Below are positions 10,301-19,827 of a stretch of 64,000 nucleotides of DNA, in pieces. Made by a program: the position numbers and the translations under genes. The first letter of the stretch is position 1. Every line of letters starts with the position of its first letter. Where the stretch lies: contig NZ_JHUZ01000011.1 of NCBI RefSeq assembly GCF_000619885.1, positions 186,001 through 250,000 on the forward strand, in the 5' to 3' direction. The notes beneath the pieces are model-generated. The model was not told where the DNA came from. It ran no database searches and was given only the letters and a program-made list of their open reading frames with translations. Source of the DNA: Balneatrix alpica DSM 16621 (GTDB lineage Bacteria > Pseudomonadota > Gammaproteobacteria > Pseudomonadales > Balneatricaceae).

Positions 10301-10934
10301 CTTTATTATCAAACCCTTCAACCCCGCCATTGTCGAAGCCCGTATTCGCACCCTGGTACGGATGGTGCAACAGCGTCATATTCTGGAAAACCTTGCCCAT
10401 ATCGACAGCCTCACCGAGCTGCATAACCGCCGCAAACTGGAAGAAGTACTCAAACAGGAATTTCAGCGCTGCGCCCGCCAGGGCCAACCTCTGTCGGTGG
10501 CCATTATTGATGTTGACCACTTCAAGGCATACAACGACCGCTATGGCCACGCCTGTGGAGACGAAGTGCTGCGCCAGGTCGCTCGTGTGTTAAAAGAGAA
10601 TCTGCATCGCCCTGGTGACTTTGTCGCCCGCTATGGCGGCGAAGAGTTTATGTTAGTGCTCTCCGCCACCGACAGTCAGGGGGCGCGCCAGCTGGCCGAA
10701 CGCCTTCGTGAGCAGATCAGCCATGCCAGCCTGAAGCTGCCACAGGCTAACCAGGGCATCACCGTCAGTATTGGCGGTTGCTCCCTGGTACCTTCGTTGC
10801 TCATTACCACCGATGAAATGGTGGAGTATGCCGATCGCATGCTCTACCAAGCCAAGCACCTGGGGCGCAACTGTGTGCACTGGTATGAGCCGGAAGACAG
10901 CCTAAATCTGCTTACTCAACCGCGTAGTGAATAA
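7360..10934 (+). pseudogene. hybrid sensor pseudokinase - REC - REC - Hpt - REC - GGDEF, split by one frameshift
   Basis: Two overlapping frames (7348-9090 and 9039-10934) are halves of one protein of about 1190 residues. The first REC domain breaks after SEHE near 9027 and resumes as KEQWMLEALRIG in the -1 frame, so one A is missing from an A-run. Order: membrane-spanning N-terminus (about 30-230); HisKA-like region near 242; degenerate ATPase region; REC1; REC2 (LMDIHMPVLDG); Hpt (HSLKNQLRYLGA); REC3 (LLDVMMEDMDG); GGDEF with RYGGEEF and an I-site (RPGD). In HisKA the usual SHEIRTPL reads NRSLYTPL, so the phospho-acceptor His is lost and the N-box is altered. ATG 7360 has GAGGGGTGA upstream. 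A sequencing error or a real disruption both fit. Confidence 0.8.
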
Positions 10935-13511
10935 GCCTGAAGGGGCTGACTGACGATACTCAGCCCAATAGTGCAGCACAGAGCGCTGCACGCTGGCGGC
11001 GCATAAGCCCAGGCCAATTCCCCCCACAATCGCCAGGGTATCCAGCCAGGGGCCACGCCCTTCCCAGCCCAGCAGGGGCATAATCCCCTCCGGCACTAGC
11101 CGATGCAGCAAATAAATCGGGAAGGCCGCCTGCGCCAGCCGCATCAAAGGACGCACAGACCAGCCTGGCACCCGTAGCTGCGGCCGCCAGCACAGCAACA
11201 TCACCAGTGCCAACAAGCTCATATACTTGATCCACCCCCCATACCAGTTACCCCCCAAATAAGCGGCTAAGGGCATCATCACGCAGGCTAACGCCACCAC
11301 CCAGCCGCGCTGGCGCGCTGTCTGGGCCGCACTGATCAGCCAGCCCAAGGCAAACAGATAGAACACCCAAGGCAGGGTAAAGAGTGCCAAGCCTTTCAAG
11401 GGCCAGATCAGCGGCAAGGTCAGACGTAGCAGTACCGCCAGCGCAAACAGCCAAAGCCCATACTGAAAGCAACGGTTAATCTGTTCACGGCGGCTATTCA
11501 GCCAACGCCGCAGCGGCGCCCAGCAAAAAGGTAAGGCCACCAGCAAAGTCATCTGTACATAGGCTTCAATAAACCAATACAGATAAGGCAGCATCAGCTG
11601 GGTATCCGGCACGGTTAGGGCAAAGTTGCCCAGCAGCGCCACCGACACCCAGGGCACCTTGCCCCATACCAGGGCAAAGCCTGCTAATACCAAATAATAG
11701 GGAACCAGTACCCCCAACAGCGGCCGCAAGTAACTGCGCCAGTTCCCCTCCAGCAACGCCTCCCAACGAAAGGCCGCCACACTCATCCCCATCAGAATAA
11801 CCATTGCCGCCGCACCGCCATAAACCGGCCAAAAAGTCTGGTGCGCTACCACCACAGCAATGATTGCCACCACCCTGGCTAACAGTTCGGTGGGCAGGTG
11901 ATGGCCGCTGGGTATTTCAGCCTTTTCCAACTCGGCAATACTCAGGCGCTCCCAACCCACTGGCAGTCCACCCAAACGCTCCTCCAGGGCCAGAGTTAAC
12001 TCCACATGGCTTAGGGAATCTCCCCTCAGGCTGGCGAAGCTGTCACTCGGCTTCACCTCTCGCCCGGCAAAGGTGGCACGAAATGCCGCCAACACGCTTT
12101 GCCCAACAGGGCGCGCCGGGGCCACAGCCTTTAACGCCGGATAATCGATCTTGCCATTGGCGCGGCGCGGTAAACTCGGCAACCGCTGCACACGGAAGTG
12201 CTGACGCCCCACCTTACTCAAGCGTGCCGCCTGCTCCAGCAGCGCCTGCTCACTCTGCTGTAAACCCACCATCACCAGGGTGATCTGGCGATCATCGCCC
12301 CATACGGCTACCTCCTCGGCCCAGGTAGCCAGGGCGCGTTCCAGCGCATCGTGACCTATCCTCACACCGGCAATTTTCGACATCCGCGATAAACGCCCTG
12401 TGATGCGATAAATCCCCGCCTTATCCCGATAGGCCAGATCCCCCGTCGCCAATTCCTGCAGCTCCGCCCCCCGGCTTAAATCCTGGGCGGACTCGGCATA
12501 GCCCATCATCACATTGGCGCCACGGTACACCAGCTCCCCTTCTACCTCATTGCCCTGTAAAACCTGGCCCTGTTCATCACGTAGCAGCAGTTCACCACCG
12601 GGAATGGCTATCCCCACCGCCTGCGGCTGCTGTTGCGCCAGCTCCGGCGGTAACCAGGCAATACGGGCAGTGGCTTCGGTTTGCCCATACATAACAAAGA
12701 ACTGGCCAGCATGAGCCTCCAACCGCTCGGCCCACTGGCGCACCTTGGCAGCCTCCATCGCCCCGCCCGCCACCGTCATAAAGCGCAGACTGGCAGGCCA
12801 ATGTTGGATCAGGCCAGTGCCCTCTAACAAATTAAAGTGATGGGGCACCCCAGCCAGATTAGTGGCACCACTGGCCGCCAGCTCGGTGGCAAATTGGGGA
12901 TGTAACAGCGACTGGGGATGCAGCCACAGGCTGGCGCCAACCTGCAGATGGGAGTGCAGTACCGATAAGCCATAGGAGTAATGCAAGGGCAGCACCAAGG
13001 CAGCACGATCCGCCTCGGTTAACCCTAAGTACTGCACAATCGACTCGGCATTGGCTTGCAATGCCTGATAGCTCAAGCGCACGCCTCGCCCCTGGCCGGT
13101 GCTGCCAGAGGTTTGTAACAGCAGGGCCAAATCTGCATGAGGGGTAGCATGAGGAGTAGCATGCGGCCAATCATGCTGCAGCCATTGCCACTGCCCTTGT
13201 AAGCGAACAAAACTGGCGCTAGCCGCAAAACGTTGCGCTAAGGAGGCGGCAGCCTGAGGATCAGCCGCAGGCAGGGGCATCACCGCCTGCCCTGCCGCCA
13301 GCGCGGCTAAGTAGACGCTGATCGACTCTGGATCACTGCAAGCCTCCACCGCCACTAACGACCTGGGCTGACCAGCAAAGCGGGCCATCTGCCTTTCAAC
13401 CCTCTGGGCCAGCTCGGCATAACGGATTACCTGACCTTCCCTGGTCAACAAACAGGGGCGTGATCCCCATGCCCTTAAGGAAGCCAAATCAAAAAACATT
13501 CGCATTTCCAC
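10902..13511 (-). CDS. adenylation - carrier - membrane acyltransferase fusion
   Basis: A fusion of up to 869 residues. Residues about 1-450 form an AMP-forming adenylation domain (LLLQTSGSTGQGRG, YGQTEATARI, ATGDLAYRDKAG, RANGKIDYPAL). Residues about 465-540 form a carrier domain with the phosphopantetheine Ser in RGDSLSHVEL near 497. Residues about 545-850 hold about ten membrane helices resembling acyltransferase family 3, with Arg and His in LLARVVAIIAVVVAHQ. It probably activates an acyl acid, loads it on its own carrier and transfers it to a surface sugar, lipid or other acceptor; substrate unknown. Starts at GTG 13511 or ATG 13505/13499 are possible. The 3' end overlaps the GGDEF gene by 33 bp, tail to tail. 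Confidence 0.85.
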   Translation of the reverse strand: MEMRMFFDLASLRAWGSRPCLLTREGQVIRYAELAQRVERQMARFAGQPRSLVAVEACSDPESISVYLAALAAGQAVMPLPAADPQAAASLAQRFAASASFVRLQGQWQWLQHDWPHATPHATPHADLALLLQTSGSTGQGRGVRLSYQALQANAESIVQYLGLTEADRAALVLPLHYSYGLSVLHSHLQVGASLWLHPQSLLHPQFATELAASGATNLAGVPHHFNLLEGTGLIQHWPASLRFMTVAGGAMEAAKVRQWAERLEAHAGQFFVMYGQTEATARIAWLPPELAQQQPQAVGIAIPGGELLLRDEQGQVLQGNEVEGELVYRGANVMMGYAESAQDLSRGAELQELATGDLAYRDKAGIYRITGRLSRMSKIAGVRIGHDALERALATWAEEVAVWGDDRQITLVMVGLQQSEQALLEQAARLSKVGRQHFRVQRLPSLPRRANGKIDYPALKAVAPARPVGQSVLAAFRATFAGREVKPSDSFASLRGDSLSHVELTLALEERLGGLPVGWERLSIAELEKAEIPSGHHLPTELLARVVAIIAVVVAHQTFWPVYGGAAAMVILMGMSVAAFRWEALLEGNWRSYLRPLLGVLVPYYLVLAGFALVWGKVPWVSVALLGNFALTVPDTQLMLPYLYWFIEAYVQMTLLVALPFCWAPLRRWLNSRREQINRCFQYGLWLFALAVLLRLTLPLIWPLKGLALFTLPWVFYLFALGWLISAAQTARQRGWVVALACVMMPLAAYLGGNWYGGWIKYMSLLALVMLLCWRPQLRVPGWSVRPLMRLAQAAFPIYLLHRLVPEGIMPLLGWEGRGPWLDTLAIVGGIGLGLCAASVQRSVLHYWAEYRQSAPSGLFTTRLSKQI

Positions 13512-13654
13512 TCTTAGAGCGAGAATTATTCACAACAAGTAAACAAAGCGGGCTATTGTAATGCGCTTATCGGCAAGCTTCAGCTCTCTTTTGGGGGTAT
13601 AAACTCAAACAGGCGCCACTCGCTGCCCTTCGGCAGCCGGGTCACCCTGATAAC

Positions 13655-13690
13655 GAAAAAACGGCTGCCTCCCAACGGAAGACAGCCGCA
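13655..13690 (-). terminator. terminator of the dgc-etf operon
   Basis: On the minus strand CGGCTG and CAGCCG (13662-13667 and 13683-13688) form a stem with extra inner pairs, followed by TTTTTT. It lies just after the etfB-like stop. Confidence 0.75.
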
Positions 13691-13738
13691 AAATAAGAGG
13701 GGATAAGTTTTGTCAGAAGGCGAAATCTCCAGACAGGC

Positions 13739-14521
13739 TTAGCGCAATACCCCCTCCTCCCTTAACAGTTTCAGGATCGCCGCGGCACCTTCTTCCGCGG
13801 TTTTCGGTACCAGCACCTGACCACCTTCACTGGCGGCTTTGGCGGTGGCAGCCTTAAAGCGCTCGGCGGCGGTTTTGGCCTTCACCATCTTCAGGCGCTT
13901 GGGCCGCTTACGGGCGGGCTGTACCTGCCAGTCCTGCTGCGCGACTGGTGTGGCACTGTCGGGCACCAACACCTGAATCTGGCCACGTTGAGCCGGGCCA
14001 AAGGCACTCTGGCGCGGAGTGGGGGCAGCACTATCAATGCTCAGTACACAGGGCAAGGTGACCTGTACTGCACGGCGTTGGCCGCGGGGCAGGGCCTGCA
14101 ATACCTTGAGCTTGCCTGAACTGCAGGACTCAATCGCCGCCACCCTGGGTACAAACGCCCAACCCAGCTGCTCTGCCAATAAATAGGGGGTCAGTCCTGA
14201 GCTTTCACCGCTTTCTGCCTGTACCCCGGTCAAGACCAGGTCAGCACCGCTTTGTTTCAGTTCCCGTACCAGCGCTGGCACCACATCGGCCCCCTCAGGC
14301 AAGGCCAACACATCCAGACAGGCCAAGCCCATCCCCAGGTATTGACGCAGGGCAGGCTCATCGGCCTGACCGGCATGGAGTACCTGCAATTGGCTTTGCT
14401 CCAGTTGCAGCGCCATTTCCACCGCCCTGGCATCCTGGTCAGCACGACGGCTACGACCGGTTTTGGGGTGACTGCCTACCGACACCAGCACACTGATATT
14501 AAGTTGCTCAGGCCGCATCAT
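13739..14521 (-). CDS. etfB: electron transfer flavoprotein, beta subunit (dgc-associated)
   Basis: A 260-residue EtfB-type protein with the N-terminal nucleotide-binding fold (ISVLVSVGSHPKTGRSRRAD, later LVLTGVQAESGESSGLTPY). With the adjacent alpha subunit it should accept electrons from the DgcA/DgcB oxidation of dimethylglycine and pass them to the respiratory chain. It is the last gene of a six-gene minus-strand operon and overlaps the alpha-subunit gene by 14 bp. The C-terminus carries a Lys/Ala-rich linker (about 200-235). Order and content match the Pseudomonas PA5396-PA5401 region as I recall it. Confidence 0.88.
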   Translation of the reverse strand: MMRPEQLNISVLVSVGSHPKTGRSRRADQDARAVEMALQLEQSQLQVLHAGQADEPALRQYLGMGLACLDVLALPEGADVVPALVRELKQSGADLVLTGVQAESGESSGLTPYLLAEQLGWAFVPRVAAIESCSSGKLKVLQALPRGQRRAVQVTLPCVLSIDSAAPTPRQSAFGPAQRGQIQVLVPDSATPVAQQDWQVQPARKRPKRLKMVKAKTAAERFKAATAKAASEGGQVLVPKTAEEGAAAILKLLREEGVLR

Positions 14522-15743
14522 CGTTCACCTCCTCCGTCGCCGGTTGTTGCGCCAGCTGATGCAGCGCACGCAGGATCGCTGTAGACTCCCCAATCACCGA
14601 CAGGTCAGCACGCTTGATCATGTCGCAACCCGGATCGGTATTGATCGCCACCACCTTGTCACACTGACCAATCCCCTGCAGATGCTGGATCGCCCCGGAA
14701 ATCCCCACGGCGATATAGACCCGTGCGGTGACCCAGGTACCGGTTGCCCCCACCTGACGGTGGCGCGGCATATGGCCATTATCCACCGCCACCCGGGAGG
14801 CGCCCTCAGTGGCCCCCAGGATGCGCGCGGTGTCATGGAACAGCGTCCAGTCGGTAATGCCGTTACCCGCCGAGAGAATAAACTCTGCCTCGGCCAGGGG
14901 AATGGCGCTGGGGTCTACCGCTACCTGGCCCAGATCTTCCAGGCGGGTAATGGCACTGGCGGACTTCACCTCGGCATCAAAGGGCAGAGCCTCACAGCGG
15001 TATTCACTCACCGGCTCGGCACACTCTTCCGCTAGCAACAATACCGGCACCAGTGGACGGCTGATGTCGTGACGGCCACCGCCGCCGCGACAGGTAATCT
15101 GTTGTTCCTGGCATTGCCATACCTGGGTTGCCACCGGCAACTGCAGACGCGCCGCCAGACGGCGACCTAGCTCACCGCCACCATTGACCGAATCCGGCAG
15201 CAGCCAGTGATGCACCTGGATGCTCGCTGCCAGCCCCTGTAACAGCGCCAGACGCTGTTCCGGTGCATAACCCTGATAACGTGGTGCCTCGGCCACCAGC
15301 AGACGATCCACCCCTGCCTCGGCAAAGCCAGACTCTTTATGCTCACCAAATACCAGGGCCAACACCGCGGTATCGGCATGGCGGCGGGCCAGCTGCTGGG
15401 CCAGCCCCAACACATCTTTGTCATGGGAGGACAAGCGCCCTCCCACCAGATCCGGCACCACCACAATGTAGGCTTGTGGGTTCTGTACCTGATGCAGCGG
15501 CAACTGCACCTGTGTCTGCTGCCCTTTGGCCTTCTGCCCACTGCCCTGGCTGGCACCGCTGCGGTCAATCCGCTTGATGCCATTGGGGCCGATAAAACCC
15601 AGGCCATGGGGATTACGCCGCCACAGGCCATTGGGGCCTAACCACTTCGGCGACTGGGCCGCGGTAATACTGGCATGCAGAGGATGCAGGCGATTACGGG
15701 CAATCCATTCTGCGCGGGGGTCACGACGTGGAATATCACTCAT
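14508..15743 (-). CDS. etfA: electron transfer flavoprotein, alpha subunit (dgc-associated)
   Basis: A 411-residue EtfA-type protein. The C-terminal FAD-binding region is clear (GISGAIQHLQGIGQCDKVVA, then NTDPGCDMIKRADLSVIGE). An N-terminal extension of about 90 residues (MSDIPRRDPRAEWIARNRLH onward) precedes the ETF domain, which distinguishes this dgc-linked type from housekeeping EtfA. ATG 15743 was chosen because GGAGG lies just upstream and it sits one base after the dgcB stop (TGA-G-ATG). It partners with the following beta subunit. Confidence 0.9.
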   Translation of the reverse strand: MSDIPRRDPRAEWIARNRLHPLHASITAAQSPKWLGPNGLWRRNPHGLGFIGPNGIKRIDRSGASQGSGQKAKGQQTQVQLPLHQVQNPQAYIVVVPDLVGGRLSSHDKDVLGLAQQLARRHADTAVLALVFGEHKESGFAEAGVDRLLVAEAPRYQGYAPEQRLALLQGLAASIQVHHWLLPDSVNGGGELGRRLAARLQLPVATQVWQCQEQQITCRGGGGRHDISRPLVPVLLLAEECAEPVSEYRCEALPFDAEVKSASAITRLEDLGQVAVDPSAIPLAEAEFILSAGNGITDWTLFHDTARILGATEGASRVAVDNGHMPRHRQVGATGTWVTARVYIAVGISGAIQHLQGIGQCDKVVAINTDPGCDMIKRADLSVIGESTAILRALHQLAQQPATEEVNDDAA

Positions 15744-15744
15744 C

Positions 15745-17685
15745 TCACACCTCCGCCATCTGTACAGCGGCTTGCGCCGCCGGCTTGTCGGCCTGGGGCT
15801 CTTGCAGCGCATCCGCCAACAGCTCCACCAGGTCCTTCACCGCCGGGCGAGGTTCGACTACCCCTTCCAGCATCGCCGTACACTGGGGACAACCGACCGC
15901 CACGATCGCCGCACCGCTGCCACGGGCATCGTCCATGCGCATATCGGGAATCCGCTGTTTACCGGGAATATCGGTGATGGGAGCACCGCCACCGCCACCG
16001 CAGCAACGGGAGCGGAAACCAGAGCGTTCCATCTCCTGCACTTCAATCCCCAACGCTTTCAGCAACTGGCGCGGCGCTTCGTATTCACCGTTATAACGGC
16101 CCAGGTAGCAGGGGTCGTGATAGGTCACGCTACCGCCCTTGTGCTGCCCCAGCGCCAAGCGGCCTTGCTGCACCAACTCATTCAAGTAGGTGGAGTGATG
16201 CTGCACCTGATAACGCCCACCCAAGGCCGGGTACTCGTTTTTCAGCACATGGAAGCTGTGCGGATCACAGGTCAGGATCAGTTTGAACTGATACTGATTC
16301 AGGGTGGCGATATTGAGCTTGGCCAGATGCTGGAAGGTTGCCTCATCCCCCAGACGACGTGCCACGTCACCGGAGTCACGCTCCTCCTGGGCCAGCACAG
16401 CAAAGTCGACCTTGGCCGCTTTCAGTACCTTCACCAGTGAGCGCAGGGTGCGCTGGTTGCGCATATCAAAGCCGCCATCACCGATCCACAGCAATACATC
16501 AGCCTTCTTCACCTCGGCCATCACTTGCAGGTTCTGATCCGCCGCCCAGTGCATACGGGCGCCAGGCTCAAAGCCGCCGGGATTATCCGTGGCAATCAGA
16601 TTTTCCAGCACCTCGGCACCCTTGTTGGGGGTGGCGCCCTTTTCCAGGGTGAGGAAGCGGCGCATATCGACGATGGCATCGACGTGCTCAATCATCATCG
16701 GGCACTCTTCCACACAGGCACGGCAGGTGGTGCAGGACCACAGGGTTTCCGCTTCCACCAATCCCTTAACGATGGGCTGATGTGCCGAACCCCCATGTTG
16801 ACCGACTTCAATCCCAGGATAGGGGCTACCGGCATACTGGGCATCGGTGCCACCAGCCAGACCTACCACCATATCCTGAATCAGCTTTTTCGGGTTCAGC
16901 GGCTGGCCGGCGGCAAAGGCCGGGCACACCGCCTCACAGCGACCACACTGCACACAGGCATCAAAGCCAAGCAGCTGGTTCCATTTAAAATCCGCCGGTT
17001 TTTCCACCCCCAGACGGGCGGCGCTTAAATCCAGCGGCAGCAGGCCAGTGGAGCGGCCACCGCCAAAACGCTCAGGACGACGGTGAAAAGCCAGGTGCAG
17101 GGCACCGGCAAAGGCGTGCTTCATCGGCCCGCCCCAGGTCATGCCGAAGAACAACTCCCCCATGCCCCAGATCACCCCGGCCAACAACACAATGGCCAAC
17201 ACCCAGCCACCAAAGTCTTGTGGCAACACCCCCGCCACCGGCAGGGTCAGCAGGAAGAAGCTGCCAGCAAAGCTGAGCAGACTCTTGGGCAGACGCATCC
17301 AGGGGCCTTTAGACAGGCGCGCCGGTGGTTGCTTGCGGCGTTTATACACAAAGCAGGCACCAACAAACATCAGCGCCAAAGAAGCCAGCAGGGCAGCCGC
17401 CAGAATGCGACTCTCCAAGCCAAACAGATGAACCAGAATGATCAGCAGCGCCGAGGCAACAAAACCCCCAGCGGTAGCCACGTGGGTGTGGGACATGTAT
17501 TTATCCCGCTCCACCACATGGTGCAGATCTTTCAGATAGCGTGTAGGCATCGCCTTCAAGCCGCCCCAGAAATCCACCGGAGCCGCCTGACCCTGACGCC
17601 ACAGGCTAATGCGCCGGGCCGCGCCAATCAGCGCCAGGCCCAGAGCCATTGCAATTAATACGGGAAGTAACCAATCAAGGAGCAT
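15745..17685 (-). CDS. dgcB: dimethylglycine demethylation protein, Fe-S subunit
   Basis: A 646-residue membrane-anchored iron-sulfur protein. N-terminal helices (residues about 1-190, MLLDWLLPVLIAMALGLALI onward) are followed by two 4Fe-4S motifs (CVQCGRCEAVCP and CTTCRACVEECP) and two cysteine-rich CCG-type domains, the last with SRCCGGGGGAP. It should carry electrons from DgcA to the ETF pair or quinone pool. ATG 17685 is preceded by a G-rich ribosome site; the longer frame to 17724 has no such support. It lies 64 bp after dgcA and one base before etfA. Confidence 0.92.
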   Translation of the reverse strand: MLLDWLLPVLIAMALGLALIGAARRISLWRQGQAAPVDFWGGLKAMPTRYLKDLHHVVERDKYMSHTHVATAGGFVASALLIILVHLFGLESRILAAALLASLALMFVGACFVYKRRKQPPARLSKGPWMRLPKSLLSFAGSFFLLTLPVAGVLPQDFGGWVLAIVLLAGVIWGMGELFFGMTWGGPMKHAFAGALHLAFHRRPERFGGGRSTGLLPLDLSAARLGVEKPADFKWNQLLGFDACVQCGRCEAVCPAFAAGQPLNPKKLIQDMVVGLAGGTDAQYAGSPYPGIEVGQHGGSAHQPIVKGLVEAETLWSCTTCRACVEECPMMIEHVDAIVDMRRFLTLEKGATPNKGAEVLENLIATDNPGGFEPGARMHWAADQNLQVMAEVKKADVLLWIGDGGFDMRNQRTLRSLVKVLKAAKVDFAVLAQEERDSGDVARRLGDEATFQHLAKLNIATLNQYQFKLILTCDPHSFHVLKNEYPALGGRYQVQHHSTYLNELVQQGRLALGQHKGGSVTYHDPCYLGRYNGEYEAPRQLLKALGIEVQEMERSGFRSRCCGGGGGAPITDIPGKQRIPDMRMDDARGSGAAIVAVGCPQCTAMLEGVVEPRPAVKDLVELLADALQEPQADKPAAQAAVQMAEV

Positions 17686-17749
17686 AGCGCACCCCCACAA
17701 CAAGACTTGGCTGACCGGATGCACCGGTCAGCACAGGCTGGAGCCGACG

Positions 17750-19813
17750 TTAGAAATCCTTACAGAGGCGCAGGGCATCGTAGATGGCAGCATGGGTGTT
17801 ACGCTGGGACACGCAATCCCCCAGGCGGAACAACAGGTAGCCATCGCCCTTGTCGCTCAGGCAAGGCTGAGGCTGACCGGCAAAGAGGGCATCAATGTCG
17901 ATCTGGCCACGGTTACGGGAGGCATCCTTGAGCTGGTAATACAGCTCCTCATTGGGACGAATGCCGTTTTCCACGATGACCTGGTCCACTACCCGCTCTT
18001 CCTGCTGGCCGGTGTACTCGTTCTCCAGTACCGCCACCAGCTTGCTGCCCTCACGGTAGACCTTATGCAGGGCCATATCCGAGGTCATGATCACTTCTTT
18101 CTCGTACAGGGTACGGTAGTAAGTGGGGAAGGTCGTACCGCCCACCGCTGCACCGGGCTTGATATCGTCAGTCACCAGCTCCACCAGGCTGCCTTTCTCA
18201 GCCAGGTAGTCCGCCACCGACATACCGGAGAACTCGCAGATGGTGTCATAGATCAGCGCATTCTTGCCGGGCTCCACCTTGCCGCTGAGCACATCCCAAC
18301 TGCTGACGACCAGACCTTCCGCCGCACCCCACTCCGGATGTTGCTCCAGGAAGGGACGGCCACCGGTAGCGAGGATCACCACATCGGGCTTGAACTCGGC
18401 AATCAGTTCGGCATCCGCCGCGGTACCCAGGCGTAAATCCACCCCCAGGCGCGCCAGCTCCAACTGGAACCAACGGGTAATACCGGCAATCTGGTCACGG
18501 CGCGGGGCCTTGGCGGCAATGGTAATTTGCCCGCCCAGCTCCTCGGCCTTTTCAATCAGCACCACCTGATGGCCACGCTCGGCGCAGACCCGCGCCGCTT
18601 CCATGCCACCGGGGCCACCGCCAACCACCACCACCTTACGCTGGGGGCCGCTGGTTTTTTCGATGATATGGGGCATGCCCATATGCTCGCGGGAGGTCGC
18701 CGCGTTCTGGATGCAAAGTACATCCAAGCCCTGATACTGACGGTCGATGCAGTAGTTTGCCCCTACGCACTGACGAATCTGATCGATCTGCCCCATCTTG
18801 ATCTTGGCGATCAGGTGCGGATCGGCGATATGGGCACGGGTCATCCCCACCAGGTCGACATAACCGGCTTCCAGAATACGCTGGGCCTGGTTCGGGTCCT
18901 TGATGTTCTGGGCATGGATCACCGGCACGCTGACCACTTCTTTAATCCCCGCCGCCAGGTGCAGGAAAGGCTCCGGCGGATAGGACATATTGGGAATCAC
19001 GTTAGCCAGGGTGTTGTGGGTGTCGCAGCCGGAGCCAACCACACCAAAAAAGTCCACCATGCCGGTATCGTTGTAATACTTGGCGATCTGCTTCATATCA
19101 TCGTGGGAGAGACCATCGGGGTGGAACTCATCGCCACAAATACGCATCCCCACCACAAAGTCCGGGCCGACTTCTGCCCGTACCGCCTTCAAGACTTCCA
19201 GACCAAAACGCATGCGATTCTCGAAGCTGCCGCCCCATTCATCGGTACGCTTGTTTACCCGTGGTGACCAGAACTGGTCGATCAGGTGCTGGTGCACCGC
19301 CGACAGCTCCACCCCATCCAGGCCACCCTCTTTGGCACGGCGTGCCGCCTGGGCGTAATCCTTGATGATGCGCTCGATCTCTTCGATCTCGATGGTCTTA
19401 CAGGTGGCGCGGTGTACCGGTTCACGAATCCCAGAGGGACTGACCAGATTGGGCCAGTGGCCACCGTCCCAACGGGAGCGACGCCCCATGTGGGTAATCT
19501 GGATCATGATGCGGCCACCGTGCTTGTGCACGGCATCGGCCAAATTCTGGAAGTGCGGAATAATCCGGTCGGTTGACAGGTTGACCGAACTCCACCAGTG
19601 CTGGGGGCTGTCGATCGAAACGATGGAAGAACCACCGCAGATACAGAGACCTACCCCGCCTTTGGATTTCTCTTCGTAGTACTTCACGTAGCGGTCAGTG
19701 GTCATACCGCCGTCTGTGGCATACACCTCGGCGTGGGCCGTACTGACCACCCGGTTGCGGATGGTCAGCTTACCGATTTGAATCGGCTGAAAAATGGCGT
19801 CGTACTGGCTCAT
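17750..19813 (-). CDS. dgcA: dimethylglycine demethylase, flavoprotein subunit
   Basis: A 687-residue protein of the 2,4-dienoyl-CoA reductase/trimethylamine dehydrogenase type. It has an N-terminal FMN TIM barrel (FQPIQIGKLTIRNRVVSTAH), a cysteine cluster for one 4Fe-4S centre (RQCVGANYCIDRQYQG, then VLCIQNAA), and a C-terminal FAD/NAD fold (VVVVGGGPGGMEAARV near 393). It oxidises dimethylglycine to sarcosine in glycine betaine breakdown. Length and neighbours agree with Pseudomonas DgcA. ATG 19813 lies 14 bp after the DUF5943 gene. Confidence 0.93.
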   Translation of the reverse strand: MSQYDAIFQPIQIGKLTIRNRVVSTAHAEVYATDGGMTTDRYVKYYEEKSKGGVGLCICGGSSIVSIDSPQHWWSSVNLSTDRIIPHFQNLADAVHKHGGRIMIQITHMGRRSRWDGGHWPNLVSPSGIREPVHRATCKTIEIEEIERIIKDYAQAARRAKEGGLDGVELSAVHQHLIDQFWSPRVNKRTDEWGGSFENRMRFGLEVLKAVRAEVGPDFVVGMRICGDEFHPDGLSHDDMKQIAKYYNDTGMVDFFGVVGSGCDTHNTLANVIPNMSYPPEPFLHLAAGIKEVVSVPVIHAQNIKDPNQAQRILEAGYVDLVGMTRAHIADPHLIAKIKMGQIDQIRQCVGANYCIDRQYQGLDVLCIQNAATSREHMGMPHIIEKTSGPQRKVVVVGGGPGGMEAARVCAERGHQVVLIEKAEELGGQITIAAKAPRRDQIAGITRWFQLELARLGVDLRLGTAADAELIAEFKPDVVILATGGRPFLEQHPEWGAAEGLVVSSWDVLSGKVEPGKNALIYDTICEFSGMSVADYLAEKGSLVELVTDDIKPGAAVGGTTFPTYYRTLYEKEVIMTSDMALHKVYREGSKLVAVLENEYTGQQEERVVDQVIVENGIRPNEELYYQLKDASRNRGQIDIDALFAGQPQPCLSDKGDGYLLFRLGDCVSQRNTHAAIYDALRLCKDF

Positions 19814-19827
19814 GGCAACACCTCAAC

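Noticed and set aside
13623-13640. GCTGCC-CTTC-GGCAGC hairpin as a terminator
   Set aside because: No T-run on either side; the hairpin at 13655-13690 is the better terminator.
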